64,000 nucleotides of DNA from Ptiloglossa arizonensis (lineage: Eukaryota > Arthropoda > Insecta > Hymenoptera > Colletidae). Positions 17,601 to 32,388 of the stretch are shown here, in pieces (position 1 is the first letter of the stretch; every line of letters begins with the position of its first letter). The stretch covers positions 14,820,811 through 14,884,810 of the forward strand of contig NC_135058.1 in assembly GCF_051014685.1 (NCBI RefSeq). The letters are read 5' to 3'. The translations under genes and the position numbers were made by a program. The notes under the pieces are model-generated. The model did not search any database. It had not been told where the DNA came from and was given only the letters and a program-made list of their open reading frames with translations.

Positions 17601-20600
17601 AAATGTACGACTTTGTATTTCGAAACGGTTAACGATCGTATTTACCGCACCGCGGAATAATAAAGTTTGCCCAAAAAAAATTAATCTAAGAAACATTATA
17701 TTCGTTTACGTACCTTCAAATTGTTAACATTCTTTCCAAGCTTGGCGACTACACCAGAAGCCTCGTGACCTATGATCATTGGCTCGCGCACCACGAAGTC
17801 ACCTATTCTCCCATTTACGAGATAATGCACGTCGGAACCGCAAATTCCAACGCAACCCATTCTAAGGAGTACCTCTGAAACCGTACAATTGAATTTTTGG
17901 GTTAAAGGAAAAAGAAGGTTCTTCCGGGGCATCATTTTTATTACTATTCTCGTTAATCGATCGACTCGATTCTAGTCTGGTAATAAGTAATCTAATTATC
18001 GCGTTAGAAAGTACTCTGATAAAAAATGTATATAATTTTAGCTCGTACCGAATCGGTACCGAAATACATATTATGTATCTGGAACGATGTACTCGAGATA
18101 CGTTCGAATCGTACTTAATCCTTTCGAATTTGACGGTAACGTATCTTTTACAGGATATTTCAATGTCGATAATTTTCACGATTAATTACAATTTTTCGCA
18201 TACTCTTTGCTAGTTCCAGTTATCCCTTATCGTTGACCTTTCTTGTAGTCAAAGTGTAATCTAATCGATTGTACTTGTAATCGTATGATTAACGATTACG
18301 TGAAATCACGTCGGTGATCAATTATCACGATTACCACGACTACTTTCAGTAACGGACTACAAAAATAAAGATAAAGTACTCAATTACTATTCAACTCTGA
18401 TGTATGTGTCATCGTTATCGTTGCTAGGTAGAAGAAAATAGACCGTGGTTTGCTACAGTGGTTCGTTGGATTCGAAATTTGTATTTGGTAAAAAGCTACG
18501 ACTTAATTTAATTAACATGGCTGAATAGATCGAATGGTATGTATTTACAGACCAAACGAAAGTGAGGTTTGAGGGCAAACGCACTTGGTGGGGTAGGTAG
18601 GGATTGAAACTTTCACTAGACTCGGGGATGGGCAACTGATGTTTTCGCAACCCAGAACGCTCGTTTCGGTTCGCGGAGAGACACGTCTATAGGTAAATTG
18701 ACCTAACAATGAACTAAACGACGTATGGAGATGTAGTGGACTTTTGTTGACACTACCCATTGTTACCGGCGAGGCCCTGTACCTGGCCAAGATAAGTGAC
18801 CACTGTCCGAGAAGACAATTGCAAGAATCGGTCTCGGAAACAGTGAAACTTCGATCGATGCTCACGTTCGAAGAACGCTCGAAAATAGAGCTCAGATTTT
18901 TTCCATTTGGGAGTGAACCTCGTCTCGTTATCGTAATACATAAAGGGTAGATGCAAGCGTTAATGTTTAATAAAAATTCTTATTTATTCTCGCGAAGCAA
19001 CACTCTTTGACGCGCACCTACGCCTATTCCCAAAGAGAGCAACTACGGGAGGAAATAGAGAGAATAAAAAATGGAGGGAGACAAAAGTCGCGCATGCGCA
19101 TTTGGTACCTCGCTCTCGCTTGGCCGAGCTGTACGTACGAAACTGTTAAGAAAATAAAATTAAACGACACTCACCACCTTCGCCAGGCTCCTCGATAGGT
19201 GTTTGTTCCTGAAATTAAAAATACAAGGATCGTTCAAAAATACAGCGATCGTTTACTTTTTCGAACTTTGTTCGAAAGATTGTATCGCACGAAAGATCGA
19301 CACTAACGATTTTGATTCACGGAGCTTAAACGCGTTCGCTATCATGCGTCACATGGTGTATACGTAACACGTCGACCTTCGCGAGAGGTACAACGTTACA
19401 CACGTATGTATGTGTGGCACAGCAATGATTGTTTATTTTATATTCGTATGAATAAATGAAGTAAGAGTTACAGTTCAATCACATTACGCGTAACACGACG
19501 TGCTGAATATTCAAATGGCGTACGGGATACACTTTACTTGTACATAATTAAAATCGTACGTCATATTACATAAAATTGTTACAAATGTAGCGTGATCTAT
19601 GACAGAGCTGTTCAATCGAATGGTGATAGCGAACGTGTCAATGTGTTTGATATATTGCGTAATATGTACACACACATGTGTTTCGATATATTAACAATAC
19701 TTTAATCGATCTAACATGTGAGAAGAAAAATTGGATTCGTATGCGAATAAAATTGATATTATTGATGCAATCTTACTTCTTCGATAATATTAGTTATTTA
19801 CACCGGTACGGTAGTTACGGTTCTAGAAAAATCTATTGAAAATGTAGAGACGTGTAACCGAAAACATATAATATTATTATATGTATAAATTCTGTATTAT
19901 CGATTAACTTGGTATAATAGTGTCTCCATTATCCAAAAATGTTCTATTATTCGAATGTTTCATTATCCAAATAAAGTATATCCTTATAAAATATCTTATT
20001 TACCGTTGAAACGTTCTTTTGTAACAGAAAAAATTAATTATTACAAGAATTCGGTATAAGTGATAACGACATTGAAGGATAAAAATTGAAAATGTTATTT
20101 TGTTACGAATTTTTCAAGCATTCACGGTATTAGAAAAAAGGACTCGATTGCAATTTCACCGTAAATACGGTAAATAAACTTGTGAGATCTGACGGCAAAA
20201 AAATACCTGAGATTCGTGACTCTTTAAGAAAATCGTTTCTTTTTTATATATATATATATATATATATAATTATTGTTATTTTATTCCTTGTTAGATTAAA
20301 TTAGTAGAAGTTAAAGAATGACAATTTTGCTGTTGTATCGATATTATAGCACAAGGTGAACGAGAGGGCAACGTTGAAACGTTAGTTCAAGAGAATCAAA
20401 ATAATGGGACAATATTATTCAGGCTCGTTGGCGCGTTCTATTTGTGTGAAACACGATCAGATTTAATACGGCAATAACAAGAGATTGGCCGTGCATGTAA
20501 CGGAAATTAACGCATATACAGTGACGGAAATAGAGAACCTTGTCCTTCTATGAACGCAAACGATTCCTCCCGACTCGTCTGATCTCGATCCGTCTCGTCT

Positions 20601-21318
20601 CGTTAGTCGTTCAAAAAGTTAATCGCGCTAACGGCCAATTGAATTAATAATAGAGCGAGGAGATGAAGAAATCGAATCGAGATTGCACTTTAACCAAAGT
20701 AAATTCACCTGTGCCGTTTTCAACGAAATAACTGCAGTATCGGGGACACTGGTGACCGTGCAACGCATTCATAAAACGTTTAGGTTGGTATTACGAATTA
20801 ATTTAAAATAATAATTTCACCATTGTAATATCGAACGCTTCTATCTTTTATGTATAATTTAAATTAATGTTCGAAATAACCCTATGGAACGCCTTTGCGA
20901 CATTCTGCGCAAATGGAAAATAATGAGAAACTCTACTTAGCGTTTAAATTCTTAATTTCCGTTTTTATTCGACGGATGTAAAACGTCACGGAGAATAGTA
21001 TTGTACAATTTTCCTGAAAAATCACGAAATATCGTACTCGAAGTGTACAACGAGAAACGAAGAAACATCTATTTTACGATAAACTGATAACTACCTGTAT
21101 TCGTGGAATTATTTTTTATTTAGTCGTAGAAATAATAAGAAACGACCATTCGTTTACGTTTAAAAGATAATGAAACGCTCGAAAGAGGAATTGGAAAACG
21201 CGAAAAATTTTCTAGAAAAAAACTAATGTTCGTGTGAAAATTACTCGTGAAACTTTGTACTGACCAACCGAATGTCATTGATGCCATAGAGAATAGCAGT
21301 GAGATTGTCCGTGGCCAT
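14665..21318 (-). CDS. SORD: Sorbitol dehydrogenase (zinc-dependent MDR family), 8 exons, 350 aa
   Basis: Oxidises sorbitol and related polyols to ketoses with NAD+ in the cytosol (polyol pathway). Coding exons in transcript order: 21265-21318, 19175-19208, 17714-17874, 17028-17191, 16315-16499, 15734-15912, 15361-15482 and 14665-14818. All junctions are GT-AG, the phases agree and the sum is 1053 nt. The start [18 protein letters not shown] matches the family N-terminus. Visible features are the catalytic zinc ligands Cys41 ([10 protein letters not shown]) and His66-Glu67 (IIGHEAS), a CxxCxxCx7C structural-zinc lobe in exon 4 ([16 protein letters not shown]), the Rossmann motif GAGPIGLV, and the conserved VVLVGMG...[14 protein letters not shown] block. 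The protein ends KVMIHCD. The length is normal for the family. Exon 2 is only 34 nt. The first intron is about 2.1 kb and the second 1.3 kb. Confidence 0.96.
17875..19174 (-). other. SORD: SORD intron 2, including a less AT-rich segment
   Basis: This intron lies between the 34-nt second exon and the third exon. Its right half (about 18,540-19,140) is noticeably richer in GC and CpG than its surroundings and carries a perfect NRF-1-type palindrome at 19089-19100. Open frames there (18545-18865 - and 18744-18950 +) have no recognisable domain. The segment could be an internal promoter or an old insertion. Confidence 0.45.
19089..19100. promoter_or_regulatory. Perfect NRF-1 / erect-wing type site CGCGCATGCGCA
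   Basis: The 12-mer fits the consensus YGCGCAYGCGCR exactly. That consensus is bound by NRF-1 and its insect homologue Ewg, which usually sit in promoters of mitochondrial and metabolic genes. Here the site lies in SORD intron 2, 75 bp past exon 2, rather than upstream of the gene. Function is inferred from the motif alone. Confidence 0.35.
19209..21264 (-). other. SORD: SORD intron 1
   Basis: A 2.06-kb AT-rich intron follows the first 18 codons. It contains a (TA)n run at 20244-20269. I see no nested open frame of interest. Confidence 0.8.
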
Positions 21319-24195
21319 GATCGAAAGCAACCGTTGAGATCGAACGACTCAAACGAAACGAAAAATTTCGTGAAAGAGCACAGAAACTGAACTTGAAACT
21401 ACAGGAGAGGAACGCGCGCGGCCTATATATGAGCATCTACCGAGAAGTTAGTTCTCGCTATCACCACAACGAGCTGCCTTATCATCCGTACCCTATGGAA
21501 TCCTTTTCTTCTTCCATCGGTCCGCAAACATCGCTGCTCCTTGTCCAACTGTCGCTACGTCGCTACTTTTGTCCCCCTTCGAGTCTTCGCCTCGAATTAT
21601 TCCTTTACTCGCACTTTTTTCTATGATTACCGAACAAGAAAGTTTCGATCGTTCGTCATCAATTCGGTTCAAAGTTCAGGATCGTTAATTCGTCGCGTGT
21701 TAGAGTGCGAAAACACACGGAATCCGGAGAATTGTAACAGTCGTCGAGCAATGGAAAAAAAAACATTATCGCGAGAAGAGTCTCCCTCTGAAAACTTTAA
21801 CGAACACTATTGCTCGACAAAATGTTTCCACTGAAATTTTACGATCAGTACGAGCCCTCCTTGTGTGAACTTTCACAACACCGCCCCCTATTAGAAAATA
21901 GATTTGCAAACAGTAATATATTTTCCTCGTTATAATAATCACACAGTGCAACGAGTACGATCTATTAGAAAAGATAAAATGAGAGATAACTAAATAGAAT
22001 AATAATTTTTGAGAGTTACAAAAAATATTTAATAAGTAAATATCACAAAATTCTTAATTAATTCACTAATCTTCGAATTATCCATAATATTGTTTTCTGT
22101 ATCACATTCTATATGTGACATGATGAATTTTAAATACTTTTTGATTATTTTCAACTTCGGGAAACTTTTTAAATTAAAAATGTATTAATTGAAAACAAAA
22201 TGTTAACATTCGTTTAATCGATACGGATACTGTTTCGTTAATTGGACACCCTTATGCGATGAACACCTATAAAAGACGGCCCTGTCTGCTATGATAAGTA
22301 AACTGGCAACGAATAGACATCTTCACGAATAACACTTAAACTAACGTCGCATGTTTCGAACGTATTTCTAACAATAAGAAAATAAAAAGAAATTACTTAC
22401 AATGGCAAGTGCAATGGAAAAAAACATTATCGTTTCGTCGAAACGAAAATTTCATTCTTCTTCTTTTGAAAACATCCCTTACCCCTCTACTGGAACAAAT
22501 CTCTTGTTTCTCGTAGATGAACCAATTAACAAACATCGCACAATTGCGCAAACGTACACGTTACGATAAGCACAGATGTATGCATACGTACATACATGCA
22601 ACAAGAAAGAATTTTAATTATCAGAAACAGATAAGTTCGACGTTTATTCGTGTGAATAACTTTCGGTCTTCGTATCTAATTTCAAACAAATTTAATGCTA
22701 TCTTATCTGCTCGAAGTAAACTTCTGTGTACCGAACTTATAAAATGCAAAGGCATACAACAAAATGTAGAACAAAATATAGATATTTCCCCTTAAATTGT
22801 TCGAAGAAATATTGAATAATTTCAGAAAGATGTTAAGCATCGATGCTCTAAAATTTATTTATTTCTTTTTAATTATTCAATAACTTTATTGCGCAAGATA
22901 TGTAAGTACAAATACACGTACACTGTCACTCAAACGTTAAAACCACCCTTTGATTGTTAGAATAAATAAACCTTTTTTCATGCATACGCAAACGTTACCC
23001 TAAAAAGTTACCCTATCTTTGCACAATAGTTGAGCATTATTTAAATATAATTTAACATAAAAATTATAATTGTACTTGGATTTAGACATTACTGTAAATT
23101 TTTAACAATCTCCGTGAACTTCTTCGCAAAAATAAAAATTTAATCGAAGAGATATGTTCAATAAAATGATCTCGATACTTCGTGCTTTCTTGTGAGAAAA
23201 CATTTTCTAAACTTTTCGTGCCTTTTTAAAAAATATTTGTGACATACAATTTTTATTTTATATCATATTAGAGTAATATCCTTTTAATATAAAGGAGAAA
23301 AATTCTTAATGAAATGATTATATGTCTATGAAAAAGCTTCATTTATATGAAAATTGAAAGATACTCCAAACCTTTGAGCGACAATATAGATGTATAAATA
23401 TATGAGAGGTGAAATGCGGTAAAGTACTGTTACTAAATCTAACTTCGATCGTAATCGTATTATCCATAAATAAAATAACAATTTGTTTACTCTGCACATT
23501 GACAGAATATCATAAATCGAAAACAAAAATATATTTTGAATTGGCAAATGACAAAAATAAATTGCATTTATAAGGAAGATATCAATGTCTCCTCTCTTTC
23601 CCAATTTAAATGACCTCTTGTTCGAGCGTTTTAATGATGTAATACACTTGAATGGAATTCATCTGTAAAGATGGTTTCTAATCAGTAAATAGTGATGACT
23701 CCTGTTATGTAATCACCATATATAAAATTGATTTTATCATAATAATTTTAGTACCCGAATGAAAGTGTATTATTAACCCAAAGCCGTGCGATCAAAATTA
23801 TCATATCGCTCTTATCATATAGAGAGAGGGTAATATAAACAAGCGCATGAATTTTTATCTCTGAGCGCATTTTCGGTATGCGAAGGATGCACAGTTCATA
23901 TAAGATACAAATACAGAGGCAATTGTCATCGTGCTAATGAAAATAAAGAAACGAATAAACGTCTAAATAAAACAAAAAAAATGTAGTTAAATTCATTGGT
24001 TTGGTTACCGTGTTACTTTTTTGATTTTTCAGTAACAAACTCGAGATACATGATTACACACTTCAAGTGATAAACAATGTACAATATTCTCATGCATACA
24101 AAAAACGTTTAAGAGTTGCGAAACACTTGTGCGTACACAGATCGAAGGAAGAAGTCTAATGCGTTAACGGATAAAACTTTATTATCATTTGTATT
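21319..24195. other. Intergenic DNA between SORD start and RIOK2 stop
   Basis: This AT-rich spacer holds the SORD promoter and 5' UTR on its left and the RIOK2 3' UTR on its right. A minus-strand AATAAA at 24178-24183 lies only 13 bp past the RIOK2 stop, so the real signal may be further on. A TATAAAA box at 22269-22275 precedes a 55-codon plus-strand frame (22402-22569), which I do not accept as a gene. Nothing else is supported. Confidence 0.5.
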
Positions 24196-26370
<2,175 letters not shown>

Positions 26371-29336
26371 ATTTATTTTATGTTACTCGTAGGAATTTAC
26401 TTAAGTTTTCAAATTTTCTCGTATAATAAATGTTTAAAAAATTGAATTCGATTTACTTTTCTAGTATGTGTTTATACATGTATAATAAGATTTATACTTA
26501 ATAGAGCAACATTCCAGAATATCAAAACAGCAGATAATGAAATATGTAACTTAGATGTAGCTCATGTACTTAGATGTAGACTACATATTACATATATATT
26601 ATCAGTTGTTCGTATATTTTAATTACAACTTGAAAAAATGAATTAAAAATATATAAACGTTTAATGTAAAATTTATTGACTTCGTTTTGTATGTGTATGT
26701 GTATATATATCACAATAGTGTTACATATTTAATTTGTTATTATTTCTTAATATTATAATAAATTATGTCGAAGTAACAATAGATCGAAATTAAGACATAC
26801 AAATGAATTGAAAATGATTTAGAAAAGCATCACCTTTATCATTATTATAATGAAACAATTAAAATTTTGAGATATTTTACTAATGCTTGATGCTTAAAAC
26901 AGGAAAAATGATATTAAGATAGTATATACAAAATGAATTATGTACTGTAAAACACTATTAACGTGGAAAATGGTAATGGTACAATTAAATTCAAACATCG
27001 AGTAATACAAAATAAAAAAATATCATGTTTTATATCTAATTTATTAATTACAAGTAATTTATAGCTTATCAATATACATGCTATATTTTAGATAAATTGA
27101 TTGGAACTAAAAACAATATGTTAATCGTTTCCAGCGCCCGATTATGTTTAAACTTCTTGCAATAGGAGTCTCAAGTAAGCGAGTGGCAATATCTAAAATA
27201 TTACAACTTTTCATCGTAAAATAAGCACTACGAAATCGCAATATAACATTTAAAGAAAAAAAGAAAGAACGAGAAGTTTTAACTTAAAATAATCTTACTT
27301 TCTAACGCATATAATGCAGAAATCGGTATTTCGTTTCAACGATATATGAATTAAATTTATAAAAGCGAGCATTAACGTGCGAAATGAGTAACAGGTATTA
27401 TTAAAATGATTAAATTACGTCATTTCTAATGGATTTATGTAGATTGATACGAATTAATTCGTTTAGTATTGAATCAAACTTTAACGTGACATTCGGACAA
27501 TGAAGTACATATAAAGAATTTTGGAAGTGCTTCGCAGAATTTTTTTATATTAGAAATATTTTTCACCATTATTTGATATGCGATTGAACAATTTTCGTTG
27601 AAACTTGATGAAAAAATTCTGTTCCTTTCAAATATTGTCACGAAAAGTATTTCCAAGTATGAGGAACTGACAATTTAATCATTCTCTACATTGCTCGCAC
27701 GCGAATGAAAACTACAAACACTAGCTTATTATATAATTGTATATTAATATACGTACATTCAATTGAAAATTTATCTCTTTTATGATACGCTATAGAGACG
27801 GTCGGTATTTATTACAAATTCATTAACAGGTAATAAAAGAAAAATTATTTCATTTTTCTTGCAGCAAATTTCGTTACAGAAACTTTGCGGCGTAATACTT
27901 GATTCGTTACTGTAATGCTAGTCAGAAACGATTAACGTGTGTCATGTTCATGCACTTCCTTGTATAAATCAATCAATACAATTTACGTGACAGTTGATGC
28001 ATCAACTGAGGGTGTTCTCATTCTTTGTTACTCATCATCAAATATATAAAAAAAGGAAGACACTGAGGTGTTAATGAGGTGTTTAATACCAAAAATATGG
28101 TACTAAAAGATCGCGTTTAACGCAAACGCAACAGATATAGTTCCGCTACTATAGTCCATACCGGTCGACTGTTACATGTTATACAAAATCGTAATGCACA
28201 CCTGTATTGCAACAAAGATTACCCACCTTCAAACTTTGCTTCCCACTACTTTTCGACGCTTTAGCTATTTAAGTATTATTTAGTCAATTAGTTCGTCATA
28301 TTATACGGATTACGTAACAAACTTAAACTAACGTATTCAAAGTTATTGAAATATTTAAAAAAAAAAAAAAAAAAAAAAAACGAATGCTAATCCTGATACG
28401 TATACATATAGTCTTATCAGAACTATCATTCAACTTAATCAGTAGGTAGTATACAATTTTTATGAATAATGTCAGAATAAACAAACCCAGAACCGATTGA
28501 CAAGAATACGTAGACAATTTGTTTCCTTCTCAATTTTTACTGTCATCGATGTTATATGATATTAGTGACGCGCAATGAATTGCAAAGAAATATCATGCTT
28601 CTTTTCGTATCGATACATTACATAAATGCTATAAAACTTGAAACAAAATTTACACTAGAATAATATTGAAACAATTAACAAAAAAACGAAGAATATCCGA
28701 TTTATTTTCCTGCCCCATTATTTTACAAATACTATTCCGTGTGACGTTTCATCAAAGTATATACAATGTAATGTTTATGCGAAACAAGGCGGACGTACAA
28801 AAAGCCAGTCTCAAAAATGAAGTTATCAAATTCACTGGAAATTCTTAACAAATAACACGATCCTATGATTTCATCATAGATTCAACAGTTTTGTGACACA
28901 CCGTATGTATCATGTTACGTACACAGGCGTGCTCAGAATGTGTTGTGCGCCAGGGTTTTTTAATTTTTTAGTAAATCACAACCGAAATTGTCAGTTTAAA
29001 TATACACATTAGCGCATCAATTGTTAAGTTGCACCATTCGCAATTTTGTGCACAAATCAAATTTAAAGAAACTAACTTCATACGATAGAGTGCATGTTAC
29101 ATATTAAAAGTGATTACTGCTGGATAGTCCGATTTAAGTAGAAAATTAGTCAAAACGATCTAACCAGAGAAAAACTTTAGATGCTCGAAAACTTTTTTAC
29201 GAGGTTTGTATAATATTTTCAATGTACACGTTATACGTTAATCGTGTGAGAATTATTAGAACTACACTTACCACGCTAATAAGTTACCTCTTTTAAACTA
29301 TCGCAACTTTTTCTATCAAGACAACTACCATCATAA
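26371..29336. other. AT-rich intergenic DNA
   Basis: This 3-kb spacer lies between the RIOK2 start and the stop codon of the repeat-module gene. It is very AT-rich, with a 24-bp A run at 28357-28380 and no open frame above 64 codons. It must contain the RIOK2 promoter and the 3' UTR of the next gene, but I cannot delimit either. Confidence 0.5.
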
Positions 29337-32300
29337 CTAAGTAGTCTGCTCTTCGGTATAAACTAATTTCTCTTCGTCCCCGAATATAGATCCATCGTCC
29401 GACAATTCGTTCGCATCGATCGAGAACTCGTGCTTCTTTTGATCCCGGACTTTTTTGTGCGATCGTTTAATAGATGTTTCTCGTAATAGTCTAATATAAT
29501 TTTTTGCCTTTAAACAATTCGGTGGCGTTACATTATGCAATACGACTTCCGTATTGGTACTTGCAAAGTTCTGATTATTAGTACAACCGCTACTTGAACC
29601 TTCAACAATATCATGGTCAGTCGAGTCATCGACGGCCGATTTATTTATATCGTAGAATCCGGTACAATCGTTCGTAAGTTCTAATTTCTCGCATCTTTCG
29701 TGGCCAATATTTTCTAACGAAGTTTGACCCTTTTCTTCACACAAATTTCTAATCAAATTAAAGCCTTTTCGTGACGTATTTCCACGTTTATTCTTTTTGT
29801 GTGATTTTTTAATGGAATCTAAATTAAAGTATAATTCTTCGGTCGACATATTTGTTGGTGTCAACCTACCAGTTTTATCGTTAGAATCACAATCATTTTC
29901 CGGCTCCGCGGTACTAACGTTATTCTCAGACTTTACTGTCACGAGATGATTTTCTTCCAATTTTATAACATTTTCCTGGAAACTTAAAACGGGTGTTAAA
30001 CACCTCGAGAAACTGACATTCGCAATGGCTTCCTCTGAAATTTCATTTTTTCCTGATGGTAAATCATAAAAATGTAAATATTCTTTAACAGGCGATGCAA
30101 TCAAGGGTCTTTTCCTTTTTAGTGGAGTGAAAATTTTAAATTCCTCTTGAGACGAATCGCAATCTTGCAATTCCGAATTACACGATACATTGGCATCATG
30201 ATCCGACGACGTCATGTTCAATGATATCTTCCTTTTACTTGGAGATAACTTATCTGAAGATATGTTAATTGGATAAATAGAATCGCTAGAGTTTGCAGTG
30301 GTATCAAAATCTGAAGAAAGATCTTCCATACTCTTCTTATATTCAGGCCCATCATCAACGTTAAATACTTTATTCCCAGTATCTCTGACAAAATCTATTT
30401 CTTTGTTAAAGTATTCTTGCCGTTTCAAGAATCCAGATAATATTTTGTTATGTTTGTCTTTTTTGTGAGATTTTTTAACAGAACTGAATTGTGGCAGTAA
30501 TAGCCTACTAGAATTTACATTCTCAGGAGTATGTGCTCGTTCTACCTCTGATACATCAGGATGATTTTGTTCCACAAGTTTTTCCTCAATGTTTCTACTC
30601 TGCTCAGGATTTTCCCAACATTGTCCGTCGATCTGTTCCACATCTTCGAGTTTACACTGTAGAACTTTTGAACTGAAAAATGTCCTTCTATTTATGTCCT
30701 TATTCTTTCTGTGAGATTTTTTTATAGAATCTTTAGTAACTCTTTGTAAAAAATTTATATGATTCTCCGGAGTAACCGATTTTTGTGATTCCAATACAAC
30801 TCCCAATGTTGATTCTGGAGTCACTGATCTAATCTCAGGCTTTATATCAATATTTTTGATGGATGAATTTTCTGTCTTAATGTCGTTCAATTCTTGAACA
30901 ATATCATTTTGGTCTGAAGTTTGAACATCAGATAAATTTTCTTCGTTTTCCTCTGATTTTATTTTAATATCGCAACTGTGAAACTTAGGCAGAACATTAT
31001 CATAGTTAGGAATACAAGTAGATACATTTTTGGATTTCGGTAAAATATTTTTCTGTTCCTCTGTATAATCAAAAAGTGAACCAGTGTCTGAAATATCATC
31101 TTCCGAATTGTACAACGGTATATCTTTTGGGTTCAAGTTTCTGTTAGAATACCGATCTATGGGGTCAGAATCTTGCAAAGGATCAACAAGTTTTCTGTGT
31201 CGAGTTAAAGACAATCTGGTTTTATTTTCAAATATATTTGTGTCATTTATGGAACTACTTGCAGATTGCGTTGTAGAATGCCCGCTTCGTCTTGATGATC
31301 TTTCCTGTGTGTCATATTATAAAGTAATAATTATTTAAAGCATTATATATAATACACATAAACATTTATACATGATATCTATCATGAAATCAAAGGTTAT
31401 AAAATATTAGCCAAAAGAAAGAAGTTTTATGGAAATTACATTTTCTTACCTTTTTATGACTTCTTTTGATGGCACTCATGCTTTCAGGAATTATACGAAT
31501 TAGATTTTCAGGCGTGCAAGGTCTATCATCATCATTATCATGAAATTCATGAAATAAATTTCTTGATGTATTTGTTACAAGATTATCCAAACATTTAGAC
31601 CTGCCTTTAATACATTTCAACGATTGTGAATTAGGCGTTGCACTAATGTATACAATATTATTGATAGATTCCTTTAGTCGACTGCGTAATAATGGTGTAA
31701 AGTGGGTTGAATATAAAGATTTTCTGCTTAATTTCGTATTAGGTGTAGAAAAGTGCAATGTCTCGCGTTCTTTTGTACTATGCTGTGATGGTGTCTCATT
31801 CTGGTTTTCATCGATAGATTCAGAGGAGGCAAATATTAAACTACTGTTTACAGAGTCACTTGAATCATCATCATTGTTTAATAGTTTATTCGAGAGAGAT
31901 AAAGGTGTATTTGAGCCAGATAAAGATGAACCAAAATTTAAACTCAAAGATTTTCGTATGCCTTTTTTTGCAGGCATAAATCTTTTTGGACTAGGTGTTA
32001 AATTAAAATTTAACGATTTCTTTATTTTTGTTCTTCCGTAATACGAGGGGCTGGTATTGCAATTTAAAGCTTTCATTATTTTAGAAGACCTAGATAGGTG
32101 CTTGTCCTCTTCAAAAGAACTGTTTTCTGAGCTTGAGCTGCGAATATTTACATCAAAATTAAGCGATCTATTTATTTTGTATTGAACAAAACGTTTGCTT
32201 CTATGTGGAACTGATCTACTACACGTTATATATCTATGTTTTAGCAACATTTTGTTCTCTTCCAAAGGACTCCAAGGAAGAAAACATTTTCTATCCAATT

Positions 32301-32388
32301 CTGCACTATGAATACTATAGTTCACTTTGCTTTTATCATCATTCATTTTTATAGCTGCTATAGGATCATCAAACATAGTTTTGTTCAT
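29337..32388 (-). CDS. Unrecognised 968-aa protein with five TPxN...IKKSHKK modules
   Basis: Two exons, 31450-32388 (313 codons) and 29337-31304 (655 codons plus stop), are joined in phase 0 by a 145-bp GT-AG intron. The first Met (MNKTMFDDPIAAIK) opens the frame. I do not recognise the family. The protein is hydrophilic, Ser/Asn/Asp/Lys-rich and probably mostly disordered, without signal peptide or membrane segment. Five copies of a module TP[EPT]N-x(11-15)-[IV]K[KR]SH[KR]K have their basic cores at residues 307-313, 507-513, 589-595, 811-817 and 925-931; the first core ends exactly at the exon junction. The N-terminal part holds four copies of a different short motif (KINRSLNFD, KIMKALNCN, KIKKSLNFN, GIRKSLSLN; residues 71-151). 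Many SP/TP sites and KRKR-like clusters suggest a phosphoregulated nuclear protein, but this is only inference. Confidence 0.85.

Noticed and set aside
22402..22569. 55-codon plus-strand frame 130 bp downstream of a TATAAAA box
   Set aside because: No homology recognised, no signal peptide, AT-rich surroundings; TATA-like strings are common here. RNA-seq would decide.
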